Shown in pieces: positions 1-6,306 of a DNA stretch of 11,073 nt. This stretch comes from Acidimicrobiia bacterium (GTDB lineage Bacteria; Actinomycetota; Acidimicrobiia; UBA5794; UBA11373). Every line of letters begins with the position of its first letter. The first letter of the stretch is position 1. A program made the translations under genes and the position numbers. The stretch is taken from the NCBI GenBank assembly GCA_025456165.1, contig JALOLI010000044.1, positions 1 to 11,073 on the forward strand, written 5' to 3'. The notes under the pieces were generated by a model. That model worked only from the letters and a program-made list of their open reading frames with translations, did no database searches and was not told where the DNA came from.

Positions 1-1950
1 CTGGACGCCATCGTCATGCGCTGCCTGGAGAAGGACCCCCGGCGCCGCTACCAGAACGCCGGTGCCCTGGTGGGGGATCTGAGCCGGTTCCTCTCCGGGC
101 AGGCTCCGGCGGCACTGGCCGGGCCCGCCCCGACGGGCCTCACCGGGCGGGTGCCCGTCGCTCCGCCGCCGGCTGAGGCCCCCACCCGCCTCATGGCCCC
201 CACCGGGCGGCCCCCGCTGCCTCCGGGCCCCACCGCTTCCCGCGAGACGGCCTACGCCGACCCGGGCCGGCCCGACCGCAGCACCCTCATCATCGGCATC
301 CTGGCCGCGGTGGCGTTGCTCGGCCTCGGCTTGTTCCTCCTGTTCCGCCTGCTGCTCCCCGCCGGAGACGACGCCCTCGTTCCCATCCCCGATCTGCGCG
401 GCCAGGCCCGCGCCGACGCCGTAGCCACCCTGGAAGGGCTCGGTCTCCAGGTGGGCGACGACATCACCGTGCCCGATGCCGAGTTGGCCGCCGGCCTGGT
501 CGCCGGCACCGACCCCGCCGCCGATCAGGAGGTCGAAGCCGGGTCCACCGTGCGGCTGCTCATCTCCAGTGGCGTCGGGGACGCCACCGTCCCCTCAGTG
601 GTCGGGGAGACCGAGACCCGGGCCCGGGACCTCCTGGCCCAGGCCGGGCTGGGAGTGAACGTCTCCTACGAGCCTTCCGAGGTGATCCCCCTGGGGACGG
701 TGATCTCCCAGGACCTGGACACCGGCGTCGTGGTCCCGGCCGGAACCTTGGTGAACCTGGTCGTTTCGGCGGGCACCAACGCGCTCGTCGTGCCCGACGT
801 GGTCAACCGAACCGAGTCCGACGCCATGCTCCGACTGACCGAGGCGGGGTTCACCCTGGGCCAGGTGGTGATCGAGCGCAGGCCGTCCGCCGACGTCATC
901 GTGGGGTACGTCATCGAGACCGACCCAATCGCGGGGGCGACCCTGCCCCCCGACGGGATGGTCACCGTCGTCATCTCCGAAGGGCCGGTCCCCACGGTGG
1001 TGCCCAGCGTGATCGGCGACTCCCCCGAGGACGCCCGGGAGACCCTGGAGGACCTCGGCTTCGTGGTCAGGATCGGTGATCCGGTGGAGCTGGCGTTCGG
1101 CGACCCGAACAACGGCAAGGTCGTCGAGCAGGACCCTGCTCCCGGCCGCCGGGTGGAGTTCGGCTCCACCGTTGAGTTGCGCGTCGGGGAGTCGGCGGAC
1201 GCCCTCTCCGTGCCGAACGTCTTTGGGCAGACCCCGGCCGCCGCTCGTTCCGCCATCGAAGCGCTCGACCTGGTGTACGCCGAAGGCACTCCCCTCCTGC
1301 TCGATGCCGGCAACTCCAGCATCGGCAAAGTGGCCGACGTCTCCCCGGCGGTGGGCAGCCCCGTCGACCCCGGGGACACGGTGACGGTGCGCATCGGGGC
1401 CGAAGGGGCCCGGATCCCCGACGTCGTCGGGGCCTGCCTGCAGCCGAGTGCGGCCCGGGCCGCCATCGAAGGAGCCGGCCTGGTCTACCAGGAGGTCGGC
1501 ATCGACGACAGCCTGCCGCCGGGCGACCCCTGCGACGGCCGCGTGGTCGACCAGACCCCGGCCCCGTTCTCCATCACCAGCACCCTGGTGGCCAGGGGGA
1601 GCACCGTCCAGGTTCGCATCGGCCAGGCGATGGTCACCGTCCCCGACGTGCGCGCCTGGATCCTGAAGGGGACGGCCGACCCGCCGCCGCCCGTCACCGA
1701 GTACGACCTGGCCAAGTCGCGGCAACTCCTCGAGAGCCTCGGCTTCAGCGTGCGCGTCGAGGAGTGCAAACTGGCCGAACCGGCCTACACCACCTTCCTG
1801 GAGTTCCTCGGCATGGTCGTCGACATGGATCCCCTGGGGAGCCCGCCGGGGACCTCTGCTCTGCCGTTCGGTTCGCAGGTGATCCTCTTCAAGGGCGTCT
1901 CGACCGGTCCCCCCACGACCCCGACCTGCGCCCACACGCCGCCCCCGTAG
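1..1950 (+). CDS. pknB: PASTA-domain serine/threonine protein kinase (PknB type), 3' part
   Basis: This is the C-terminal part of a membrane Ser/Thr kinase; the reading frame is open from base 1, so the catalytic domain lies left of the window. The first residues (MRCLEKDPRRRYQNA, from base 16) match the last helix of a Hanks-type kinase domain. A Pro/Ala-rich juxtamembrane linker follows (about bases 100-280), then one membrane helix (about 283-360), then seven extracellular PASTA repeats starting near 376, 580, 781, 988, 1195, 1405 and 1630, most carrying a VP-D/S-V-V-G signature. Such kinases sense muropeptides or lipid II and phosphorylate division and wall-synthesis proteins. Four PASTA repeats are usual in mycobacterial PknB, so seven is long. 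The last repeat is divergent, with an insertion near 1660-1700. Repeats 6 and 7 and the tail contain cysteines. Stop TAG at 1948-1950, only 10 bp from the convergent gene. The family call is secure; the pknB name rests on architecture and neighbours. Confidence 0.95.
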   Translation: MDAIVMRCLEKDPRRRYQNAGALVGDLSRFLSGQAPAALAGPAPTGLTGRVPVAPPPAEAPTRLMAPTGRPPLPPGPTASRETAYADPGRPDRSTLIIGILAAVALLGLGLFLLFRLLLPAGDDALVPIPDLRGQARADAVATLEGLGLQVGDDITVPDAELAAGLVAGTDPAADQEVEAGSTVRLLISSGVGDATVPSVVGETETRARDLLAQAGLGVNVSYEPSEVIPLGTVISQDLDTGVVVPAGTLVNLVVSAGTNALVVPDVVNRTESDAMLRLTEAGFTLGQVVIERRPSADVIVGYVIETDPIAGATLPPDGMVTVVISEGPVPTVVPSVIGDSPEDARETLEDLGFVVRIGDPVELAFGDPNNGKVVEQDPAPGRRVEFGSTVELRVGESADALSVPNVFGQTPAAARSAIEALDLVYAEGTPLLLDAGNSSIGKVADVSPAVGSPVDPGDTVTVRIGAEGARIPDVVGACLQPSAARAAIEGAGLVYQEVGIDDSLPPGDPCDGRVVDQTPAPFSITSTLVARGSTVQVRIGQAMVTVPDVRAWILKGTADPPPPVTEYDLAKSRQLLESLGFSVRVEECKLAEPAYTTFLEFLGMVVDMDPLGSPPGTSALPFGSQVILFKGVSTGPPTTPTCAHTPPP

Positions 1951-1960
1951 ACGGGCCCGG

Positions 1961-2110
1961 CTACCCCATCGTCCCGCCGCTGTCGAGCACCAGGCGCCCC
2001 AGCCACTCGTAGCCGAGCAGCAGCAGGGCGGCGACGACCATGACGAGCGCCGCGACGATCGCCACCCGCAGCGCGGTGGGCCCCGGCAGCCGGTGGTACC
2101 AGCCGGTCAT
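1961..2110 (-). CDS. Small single-pass membrane protein, 49 aa, coupled to the sortase
   Basis: This is a 49-residue protein (MTGWYHRLPGPTALRV...) with a short cationic N-terminus, one strongly hydrophobic helix at about residues 16-39 (AIVAALVMVVAALLLLGYEW) and a short polar tail ending SGGTMG. Its ATG (2110-2108) overlaps the sortase stop in an ATGA quartet, so it is probably translated by reinitiation after the sortase and made in proportion to it. An in-frame extension upstream to 2248 is open, but that extension is the shadow of the sortase gene and is not used here. I do not recognise a named family. By context it may be a partner or assembly factor for the sortase at the membrane; that is inference. 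The stop TAG lies 10 bp from the convergent kinase gene. Confidence 0.72.
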   Translation of the reverse strand: MTGWYHRLPGPTALRVAIVAALVMVVAALLLLGYEWLGRLVLDSGGTMG

Positions 2111-2931
2111 GACGCCCCTGCCATCAGCGCGGCGGCGTTGGGCCCGCCGACCATACGGGCAAACACCACCAGGCGCTCCCGGGAAGAGAACCGCGGGTGG
2201 CAGGTGGTCAGAGTCAGCCACGAGCCCTGCCACTGCTCGGTCACCCACATCTCGGTGGGCCGCACCACCCGAGCCTCCACCACCTGGTACACGTGCGTGC
2301 CGGTGACCGTTGTCACCGTGACGAGGTCGCCCGGAGCCACCCGGTCGAGGCTGTGGAAGGGGGCGCCGTAGGTGGTGCGATGGCCGCTGATCACCGCGTT
2401 CCCCGGCTGGCCGGGGAGGGCGGTCCCGGGCATGTGCCCTGCCCCGCGCCGCAGATCGGCGGTGCCGACGCCTTCCACCACCGTCCAGTCCACGCTCGCC
2501 GCGGGGATGCGGATCCGCCCCACGGCGTCGCCGTCCGGCGGGGGTACCTCGGGGAGCAGGACGTCATCGCCCTCCGGGGGAGGAGAGGCCGGGGGCAGGC
2601 CGGCGGCTTCAAGAACGGCGGCCAGGTCGATCCCGCCGGGGGAGGGCAAGCCTGCCGGAGGGACGATCGGAGAGGCGGCCAGCGTCAGATCGGGTTCGTA
2701 GGCCACCGGCTGAGGTGCCGCGGCGGCGGTCCGTTCCTCCAGTTCGGCAGACAGGCCCGCCTGGGCCCGCCGGGCGAAGAACCCGGTGCCCCAGAGCTCG
2801 TAGGCCACGAAGCCGCCGAGCAGGATGCCGGCAGCCAGCAGGGCGGCGCCCACCCGCCGCGCCACGATGCGGCCCAGCGGCCACCGAGGGGTCGGCCGGG
2901 GCCTCGCGTCCGAAGGCGCTCTCTTGGTCAG
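2107..2931 (-). CDS. srtE: Class E-type sortase (transpeptidase)
   Basis: Membrane-anchored cysteine transpeptidase that attaches surface proteins to peptidoglycan on the outer face of the membrane. Numbered from the GTG at 2865, there is a membrane helix at about residues 6-26, a Pro/Ala-rich linker to about residue 110, and then the sortase barrel from about 115. The catalytic His is in SGHRTTYGAPFHSL, the Cys in LTLTTCHP and the Arg in FSSRERLVVF, and the TLTTC box suits class E. The usual start would be GTG 2865, which has no Shine-Dalgarno. A perfect AGGAGG (2943-2938) sits 6 nt before an in-frame CTG at 2931, which adds 22 residues of Arg-rich cytoplasmic tail, so I place the start there and give GTG 2865 as the alternative. 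It is divergent from crgA and overlaps the downstream 49-aa gene by 4 nt. Sortase E genes between crgA and pknB are known in streptomycetes. No substrate with an LPxTG/LAxTG signal is in the window. Confidence 0.93.
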   Translation of the reverse strand: MTKRAPSDARPRPTPRWPLGRIVARRVGAALLAAGILLGGFVAYELWGTGFFARRAQAGLSAELEERTAAAAPQPVAYEPDLTLAASPIVPPAGLPSPGGIDLAAVLEAAGLPPASPPPEGDDVLLPEVPPPDGDAVGRIRIPAASVDWTVVEGVGTADLRRGAGHMPGTALPGQPGNAVISGHRTTYGAPFHSLDRVAPGDLVTVTTVTGTHVYQVVEARVVRPTEMWVTEQWQGSWLTLTTCHPRFSSRERLVVFARMVGGPNAAALMAGAS

Positions 2932-2937
2932 CCGGCA

Positions 2938-2943
2938 CCTCCT
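2938..2943 (-). promoter_or_regulatory. Shine-Dalgarno that points to a CTG start for the sortase
   Basis: On the minus strand the sequence reads AGGAGG, then six bases (TGCCGG), then CTG at 2931-2929, in frame with the sortase. No ATG, GTG or TTG lies in that frame between this site and GTG 2865. The only other nearby start-like codon, GTG 2938-2936, overlaps the site itself and opens a non-coding shadow frame. Confidence 0.6.
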
Positions 2944-2966
2944 GCCGGGACGCCTTCCCCGGCCGC

Positions 2967-2972
2967 TACGCT
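2967..2972 (+). promoter_or_regulatory. Possible -10 element for a leaderless crgA mRNA
   Basis: TACGCT fits the actinobacterial TAnnnT -10 consensus and ends exactly six bases before the crgA ATG, with no ribosome-binding site between. This spacing is typical of leaderless transcripts. No convincing -35 hexamer is seen 16-18 nt upstream, so the call is weak. Confidence 0.35.
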
Positions 2973-2978
2973 GGCGCC

Positions 2979-3248
2979 ATGCCAGTGTCCAAAGGACGGC
3001 GCAAGCCGAAGCGGGCCCACGCCGTGACGACTACCCCGCCGAAAGAGGAGAAAACCTCCCCGAAGTGGTACGCCGCCGTGATGTTCTCGCTGATGGCCAT
3101 CGGCGTGGTGGTCATCATCCTTAACTACATCGGCGTCTTCCCCGGGGGGACCGACAACAACTACCTGTACATGGGCCTGGGAGGCATCGCCGCCGGCTTC
3201 CTGATGACCCTTGACCCTGTGGTTCCGCTGAACCGACGCAGCCGGTAG
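2979..3248 (+). CDS. crgA: Cell division protein CrgA
   Basis: Protein of 89 residues of the CrgA family, a small actinobacterial divisome membrane protein that interacts with FtsZ-dependent septation factors and PBPs (known from Streptomyces and Mycobacterium). It has a Lys/Arg-rich cytoplasmic N-terminus (residues 1-28), the family motif SPKWYAAVM at about 27-35, a first membrane helix at about 32-54 ending in ILNYIGVFPGG, a short loop, and a second helix at about 63-80 (YMGLGGIAAGFLMTLDP). Length and two-helix layout fit the family. The start is ATG 2979; the open frame continues upstream to 2715 but that part overlaps the divergent sortase. There is no Shine-Dalgarno, and a TACGCT hexamer ends 6 nt before the ATG, as in a leaderless actinobacterial transcript. 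Stop TAG 3246-3248. Confidence in the family is very high. Confidence 0.95.
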   Translation: MPVSKGRRKPKRAHAVTTTPPKEEKTSPKWYAAVMFSLMAIGVVVIILNYIGVFPGGTDNNYLYMGLGGIAAGFLMTLDPVVPLNRRSR

Positions 3249-3260
3249 TTATCCCCAGAC

Positions 3261-3284
3261 CTATCCCCAGGTGGGGATAGTTTT
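3261..3284 (+). terminator. Rho-independent-type terminator after crgA
   Basis: CTATCCCC and GGGGATAG form a perfect 8-bp stem around the loop AGGT, immediately followed by TTTT (3281-3284). It begins 12 nt after the crgA stop codon, the right place for a crgA terminator. The stem arms also belong to a cluster of TATCCCCA motifs discussed in the findings. Confidence 0.6.
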
Positions 3285-3333
3285 CGCGCTCTCTTCGCGG
3301 GCGGCGGCCATGACGGATTCGCGTGAGGGGACC

Positions 3334-3466
3334 GCACCCCAGGGTGCCATTCCCTCCCCCATGGCGATGGGGGAAGGTTAGGGAGGGGGTAGCACGCGTC
3401 GGAAGGTCGGGCCGACAGGCTTCCCCCTCTGGCCTTCGGCCATCTCCCCCGTCCCCACGGGGGAGA
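3334..3466. repeat. Palindromic intergenic repeat, copy 1 (133 bp)
   Basis: First of two direct copies that differ at only three of 133 positions. From left to right it holds a hairpin of CCTCCCCCAT around GGCG (3353-3376, with one imperfect pair), a G-rich run (3369-3389), the inverted repeat TGGCC-TTC-GGCCA near 3430-3442, and a perfect 10-bp hairpin TCTCCCCCGT-CCCC-ACGGGGGAGA (3443-3466). Open frames across it are low-complexity Pro/Gly/Arg translations on both strands and look non-coding. It lies between convergent crgA and the arsenic operon. REP/BIME-like dispersed elements of this general make-up (C-run/G-run hairpins) occur in many GC-rich bacteria; whether this one is dispersed in its genome cannot be seen here. 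Confidence 0.85.
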
Positions 3467-3491
3467 CGAAGAGGGGTGACATTCGCAAGCA

Positions 3492-3624
3492 GCACCCCAG
3501 GGTGCCATTGCCTCCCCCATGGCGATGGGGGAGGGTCAGGGAGGGGGTAGCACGCGTCGGAAGGTCGGGCCGACAGGCTTCCCCCTCTGGCCTTCGGCCA
3601 TCTCCCCCGTCCCCACGGGGGAGA
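3492..3624. repeat. Palindromic intergenic repeat, copy 2 (133 bp)
   Basis: Second copy, offset 158 bp from the first; 25 bp separate the copies. Here the left hairpin is a perfect 10-bp stem (3511-3520 with 3525-3534, loop GGCG), and the right hairpin is again perfect (3601-3610 with 3615-3624, loop CCCC). The G-rich run 3527-3547 has four tracts of at least three G separated by 1, 3 and 1 bases, a canonical G-quadruplex motif that copy 1 lacks. A further CCCCAGGGTG at 3637-3646 matches the left part of both copies and may be a remnant of a third unit. The right hairpin lies about 40 nt past the ACR3 stop and could help to end the arsenic operon transcript. Confidence 0.85.
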
Positions 3625-3665
3625 GATCGATCCGAGCCCCAGGGTGACGGGTTCCCGCTCGCGCC

Positions 3666-4742
3666 CTACCCCTTCGCCTCCTCCCGGTAGAAGCGCCGCC
3701 GGGCCCACAGGGCCACGTAGACCAGGCCGACCAGCACCGGCACCTCGATCAGCGGCCCGACCACCCCGGCCAGGGCCTGGCCGGAGGTGACCCCGTAGAC
3801 CCCGATGGCCACCGCGATGGCCAGCTCGAAGTTGTTGCTGGCGGCGGTGAAGGAGAGGGTGGTGTTGCGCGCGTAGCCCAGGCGGGTGCGCAGGCCGATG
3901 AAGAAGGAAACCCCCCACATCAGGAAGAAGTAGGCGAGCAACGGCAGGGCGATGCGGACCACGTCGAGGGGCTTGGCGGTGATGGTCTCCCCTTGCAGGG
4001 CGAACAGCAGCACCACGGTGAACAGGAGGCCCCAGAGGGCGAAGGGGGCGATGCGGGGGATGAAGCGCTGCTCGTACCACTCCACCCCATGGGTCCGCTC
4101 CCCCCAGAGGCGGGTCAGGTAGCCGGCGACCAGGGGGATGCCCAGGAAGATCAGCACGATCTTGGCGATCTCCCATAGCGACACCTCGAGCACATCGGTG
4201 TCGAGGCCCAGCCAGCCGGGGAGCACCTGCAGGTAGAAGTACCCGAGGAGCGAGTACGCCACGATCTGGAAGAGGGAGTTCAACGCAACCAGTACGACCG
4301 CCGCCTCCCGGTCCCCGCACGCCAGGTCGTTCCAGATGAGCACCATGGCGATGCAGCGGGCCAGGCCCACGATGATCAGGCCGGTGCGGTACTCCGGCAG
4401 GTCGGGCAGCAACGTCCAGGCGAGGGCGAACATGAGAGCCGGCCCGATCACCCAGTTGAGCAACAGGGAGAGGCCCATGAGCTTGCGATCGCGGGCTACC
4501 TCCCCCACCCGGGAGTAGCGCACCTTGGCCAGCACCGGGTACATCATCGCCAGCAGGCCCAGGGCGATGGGCAGGGACACCGAGCCGATCTTGATGGTGT
4601 CCAGGGCGTCGTTGAGGCCGCCGAAGATGCGCCCCAGGCCGAGGCCGATCCCCATGGCGAGCAGGATCCAGGCCGGGAGGAACCGGTCGAGCAGCGAGAG
4701 CCGGGCCAGCACCGCCTGCTCCTCGGGGGGGCGCGCCGTCAT
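3666..4742 (-). CDS. acr3: ACR3-family arsenite efflux permease
   Basis: Protein of 358 residues, the usual size for ACR3, an inner-membrane exporter of As(III) (and, in some members, Sb(III)) driven by the proton gradient; it belongs to the BART superfamily with ten predicted helices. Visible signatures are a first helix at about 22-40, the conserved Cys130 in LARCIAMVLIWNDLACGD (with Cys142), the FTAASNNFELA motif at about 298-308, and the conserved Glu333 in GPLIEVPVL. In characterised ACR3 proteins the equivalent Cys and Glu are required for transport, and both are present. The ATG (4742-4740) overlaps the stop of the upstream thioredoxin-like gene in an ATGA quartet, so it is the last gene of the arsR operon and probably translationally coupled. 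The ORF is intact. The family call is very secure; substrate is inferred from the family. Confidence 0.97.
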   Translation of the reverse strand: MTARPPEEQAVLARLSLLDRFLPAWILLAMGIGLGLGRIFGGLNDALDTIKIGSVSLPIALGLLAMMYPVLAKVRYSRVGEVARDRKLMGLSLLLNWVIGPALMFALAWTLLPDLPEYRTGLIIVGLARCIAMVLIWNDLACGDREAAVVLVALNSLFQIVAYSLLGYFYLQVLPGWLGLDTDVLEVSLWEIAKIVLIFLGIPLVAGYLTRLWGERTHGVEWYEQRFIPRIAPFALWGLLFTVVLLFALQGETITAKPLDVVRIALPLLAYFFLMWGVSFFIGLRTRLGYARNTTLSFTAASNNFELAIAVAIGVYGVTSGQALAGVVGPLIEVPVLVGLVYVALWARRRFYREEAKG

Positions 4743-4981
4743 CGGCCGAGGCCCTCGATGATCCGCCGCACCTCGTCCTTCTGCGGCACCCGGCCGGAGA
4801 GGAACACCGTGCCGTCGATGACCAGCGCCGGGGTGCGCATCACCCCGTAGGAGGCGATGGCGGCGTAGTCGGTGACCTCTTCCACCGTGGCGGTGATTCC
4901 CAGTTGGGCAATTGCGTCCTTGGCCATGGCCTCGAGGGCGCGGCAGTTGGCACAGCCTCCGCCCAGGATCTTGATGTCCAT
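4739..4981 (-). CDS. Thioredoxin-fold redox-active disulfide protein (TM0996-like)
   Basis: Protein of 80 residues beginning MDIKILGGGCANCRAL. It has the beta-alpha-beta start of a minimal thioredoxin fold with a CxxC centre at Cys10-Cys13, a cis-Pro motif MRTPALVIDG at about 48-57, and a C-terminal helix (KDEVRRIIEGL). It matches the small 'redox-active disulfide protein 2'/TM0996-like family, which is often encoded beside DUF318 permeases. The start ATG is 14 nt after the permease stop and has an AAGGAAGGGA-type ribosome site before it; a longer upstream frame is a shadow of the permease gene. By context it may reduce or hand over a thiol-bound metalloid to the permease or ACR3, or reduce the permease's CSC motif. 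That role is inference. It is too small and of the wrong type to be a classical ArsC arsenate reductase. Confidence 0.9.
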   Translation of the reverse strand: MDIKILGGGCANCRALEAMAKDAIAQLGITATVEEVTDYAAIASYGVMRTPALVIDGTVFLSGRVPQKDEVRRIIEGLGR

Positions 4982-4995
4982 CTGTCCCTTCCTTC

Positions 4996-6030
4996 CTAGA
5001 AGATGGCGTTGAACAGGTAACCGACGGCGACGATCCCCACTCCCACCACCCCGATGAAGATGGCGAGCAGGCGGGGGCGCAGCACCCGGCGCAGCAGGAT
5101 CATCTCCGGCAGCGACAAGGCGACCACCGCCATGGTGAAGGCCAGCACCGTGCCCAGGGCCAGACCCTTGGCGTAGAGGGCCTCGATCAACGGGATGGTG
5201 CCGGCGGCATTGGAGTACAGCGGGATGCCCAGGAGCACCGCTACCGGAACGGCGAAGGGATTGCCCGGCCCGGCGTAGCGGACGAAGAAGTCCTCCGGCA
5301 CCCACCCGTGGATGGCGGCTCCCACTGCGATGGCACCGATCAGGAACGGCCACACCCGCCCCACGATGGTGCGCACCTCGGCCCGCCCCACGGCGAAGCG
5401 CCCCGCCCAGGTGGGGCGGGCTCCCTCCGCCGCCCCCGCCGCCTTCACCTGCAGCACCCAGGGCTCCACCCAGCGCTCCGGGCGCAGGCGGCCGATGACC
5501 AGGCCGGCCACCACTGCGATGACCAGGCCGAATCCCATGTAGGCCGTCGCCACCCGCCACCCGAAGGCGCTCCACAACAGCACCACCGCCACCTCGTTCA
5601 CCATCGGGCTGGCGATCAGGAACGACATGGTGATGCCGAGCGGCACCCCGGCCGACACGAAGCCGATGAACAGCGGCACCGCGCTGCAGGAACAGAAGGG
5701 GGTAGCCACCCCGAGGCCGGCGGCGGCGAGGTTGCCCAGGCCCTGGCGGCGGCCGCCCAGCAGGTCGCGGGTCCTCTCCGCAGAAACGAAAGTGCGCAAC
5801 ACCGCGGCCACGAACACCACCGCGGTCAGCAGCAGCAGGATCTTCCCGGTGTCGAAGAGGAAGAAGTGCACCGCGTCGCCCAGACGGCCGCCGAGGCCGA
5901 CCAGGTCGAAAATCAGGCGATCCCACACCCACTCGTTGGCGACGAACAGTCCGGCCCACAGGATGCCCGCCGCCGCCAGCCACGCCCCGGGGTGTCGGGC
6001 CGACCGCCGCGCCTCCTGGGCGACGCTCAC
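4996..6030 (-). CDS. arsP: ArsP/DUF318 family permease
   Basis: Protein of 344 residues of the COG0701/DUF318 permease family, which includes ArsP, an exporter of trivalent organoarsenicals such as MAs(III) and roxarsone(III). About eight hydrophobic helices are visible. The family signature is TPFCSCSAVPLFIGF (Cys113, Cys115), followed by SAGVPLGITMSFLIASPMVNEVAVVLL, and a second half with GIPLYSNAAGTIPLIEAL, which resembles the first half in the usual internal duplication. A cytoplasmic linker lies at about 186-215. The GTG start (6030-6028) overlaps the arsR stop (GTGA), so it is the second gene of the operon. DUF318 members also sit in other contexts, so organoarsenical export is inferred from arsR and acr3 on either side. 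The ORF is intact. Confidence 0.92.
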   Translation of the reverse strand: MSVAQEARRSARHPGAWLAAAGILWAGLFVANEWVWDRLIFDLVGLGGRLGDAVHFFLFDTGKILLLLTAVVFVAAVLRTFVSAERTRDLLGGRRQGLGNLAAAGLGVATPFCSCSAVPLFIGFVSAGVPLGITMSFLIASPMVNEVAVVLLWSAFGWRVATAYMGFGLVIAVVAGLVIGRLRPERWVEPWVLQVKAAGAAEGARPTWAGRFAVGRAEVRTIVGRVWPFLIGAIAVGAAIHGWVPEDFFVRYAGPGNPFAVPVAVLLGIPLYSNAAGTIPLIEALYAKGLALGTVLAFTMAVVALSLPEMILLRRVLRPRLLAIFIGVVGVGIVAVGYLFNAIF

Positions 6031-6302
6031 CGCCCCGCCCCAACCGGCATGGCCCGCCGCAGCGCGTCCATGGCCTCGGCAACCAGGCGGTAGTCGACCC
6101 AGCGGCCGCGGCGCTTGGCCGCGATCAGCCCGGCGCGGCGCAGGACGCCCAGGTGATAGGAGAGCAGGTTGGCGGCCAGGCCCGTCTCTTGCAGTAGTTC
6201 GCAGACGCAGTGCTCGGCCCCGTCGCCCAGGCGGCCGAGGAGATCGAGGCGGATGGGATCGGCCAGAGCCCCGAAACCGGCCACCCTCGTTTCAAGGGAC
6301 AT
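6027..6302 (-). CDS. arsR: ArsR-family As(III)-responsive repressor
   Basis: Winged-helix repressor of 91 residues from ATG 6302; a GTG at 6329 would give 100. It opens with FGALADPIRLDLLGRLGDG (helix 1-2), has the metal-site helix EHCVCELLQETG with the CxC pair known to bind As(III)/Sb(III) in ArsR, then the recognition helix ANLLSYHLGVLRRAGL, and the wing KRRGRWVDYRL. It represses its own operon until trivalent arsenic binds. It is the first gene of arsR-arsP-trx-acr3 and overlaps the permease start by 4 nt. Neither start has a Shine-Dalgarno; the -10-like GATAAT at 6342-6337 would put a leaderless start at GTG 6329. The open frame further upstream is a shadow of non-coding and thiolase sequence. 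Confidence 0.93.
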   Translation of the reverse strand: MSLETRVAGFGALADPIRLDLLGRLGDGAEHCVCELLQETGLAANLLSYHLGVLRRAGLIAAKRRGRWVDYRLVAEAMDALRRAMPVGAGR

Positions 6303-6306
6303 CGAA

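Noticed and set aside
595..1935. Long open frame antisense to the kinase PASTA region
   Set aside because: GC-rich coding DNA often leaves long antisense frames open; the translation is Gly/Asp/His-rich low complexity with no domain, while the sense strand has clear PASTA repeats.
3334..3624. CRISPR array
   Set aside because: Only two 133-bp units with internal palindromes and one 25-bp gap; unit length and number do not fit CRISPR, and no cas gene is near.
3249..3665. Replication origin
   Set aside because: The DnaA-like motifs are few and one base off consensus, there is no AT-rich unwinding region, and no dnaA or dnaN gene flanks it.
3121..4320. Long minus-strand frame overlapping crgA, the repeats and ACR3
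   Set aside because: It crosses both repeat copies and reads ACR3 out of frame; its Pro/Arg/Gly-rich product shows no family features.
4739..4981. Arsenate reductase ArsC in the arsenic operon
   Set aside because: The only small redox protein has a TM0996-like GCANC centre, without the low-molecular-weight phosphatase P-loop or the glutaredoxin-type ArsC features.
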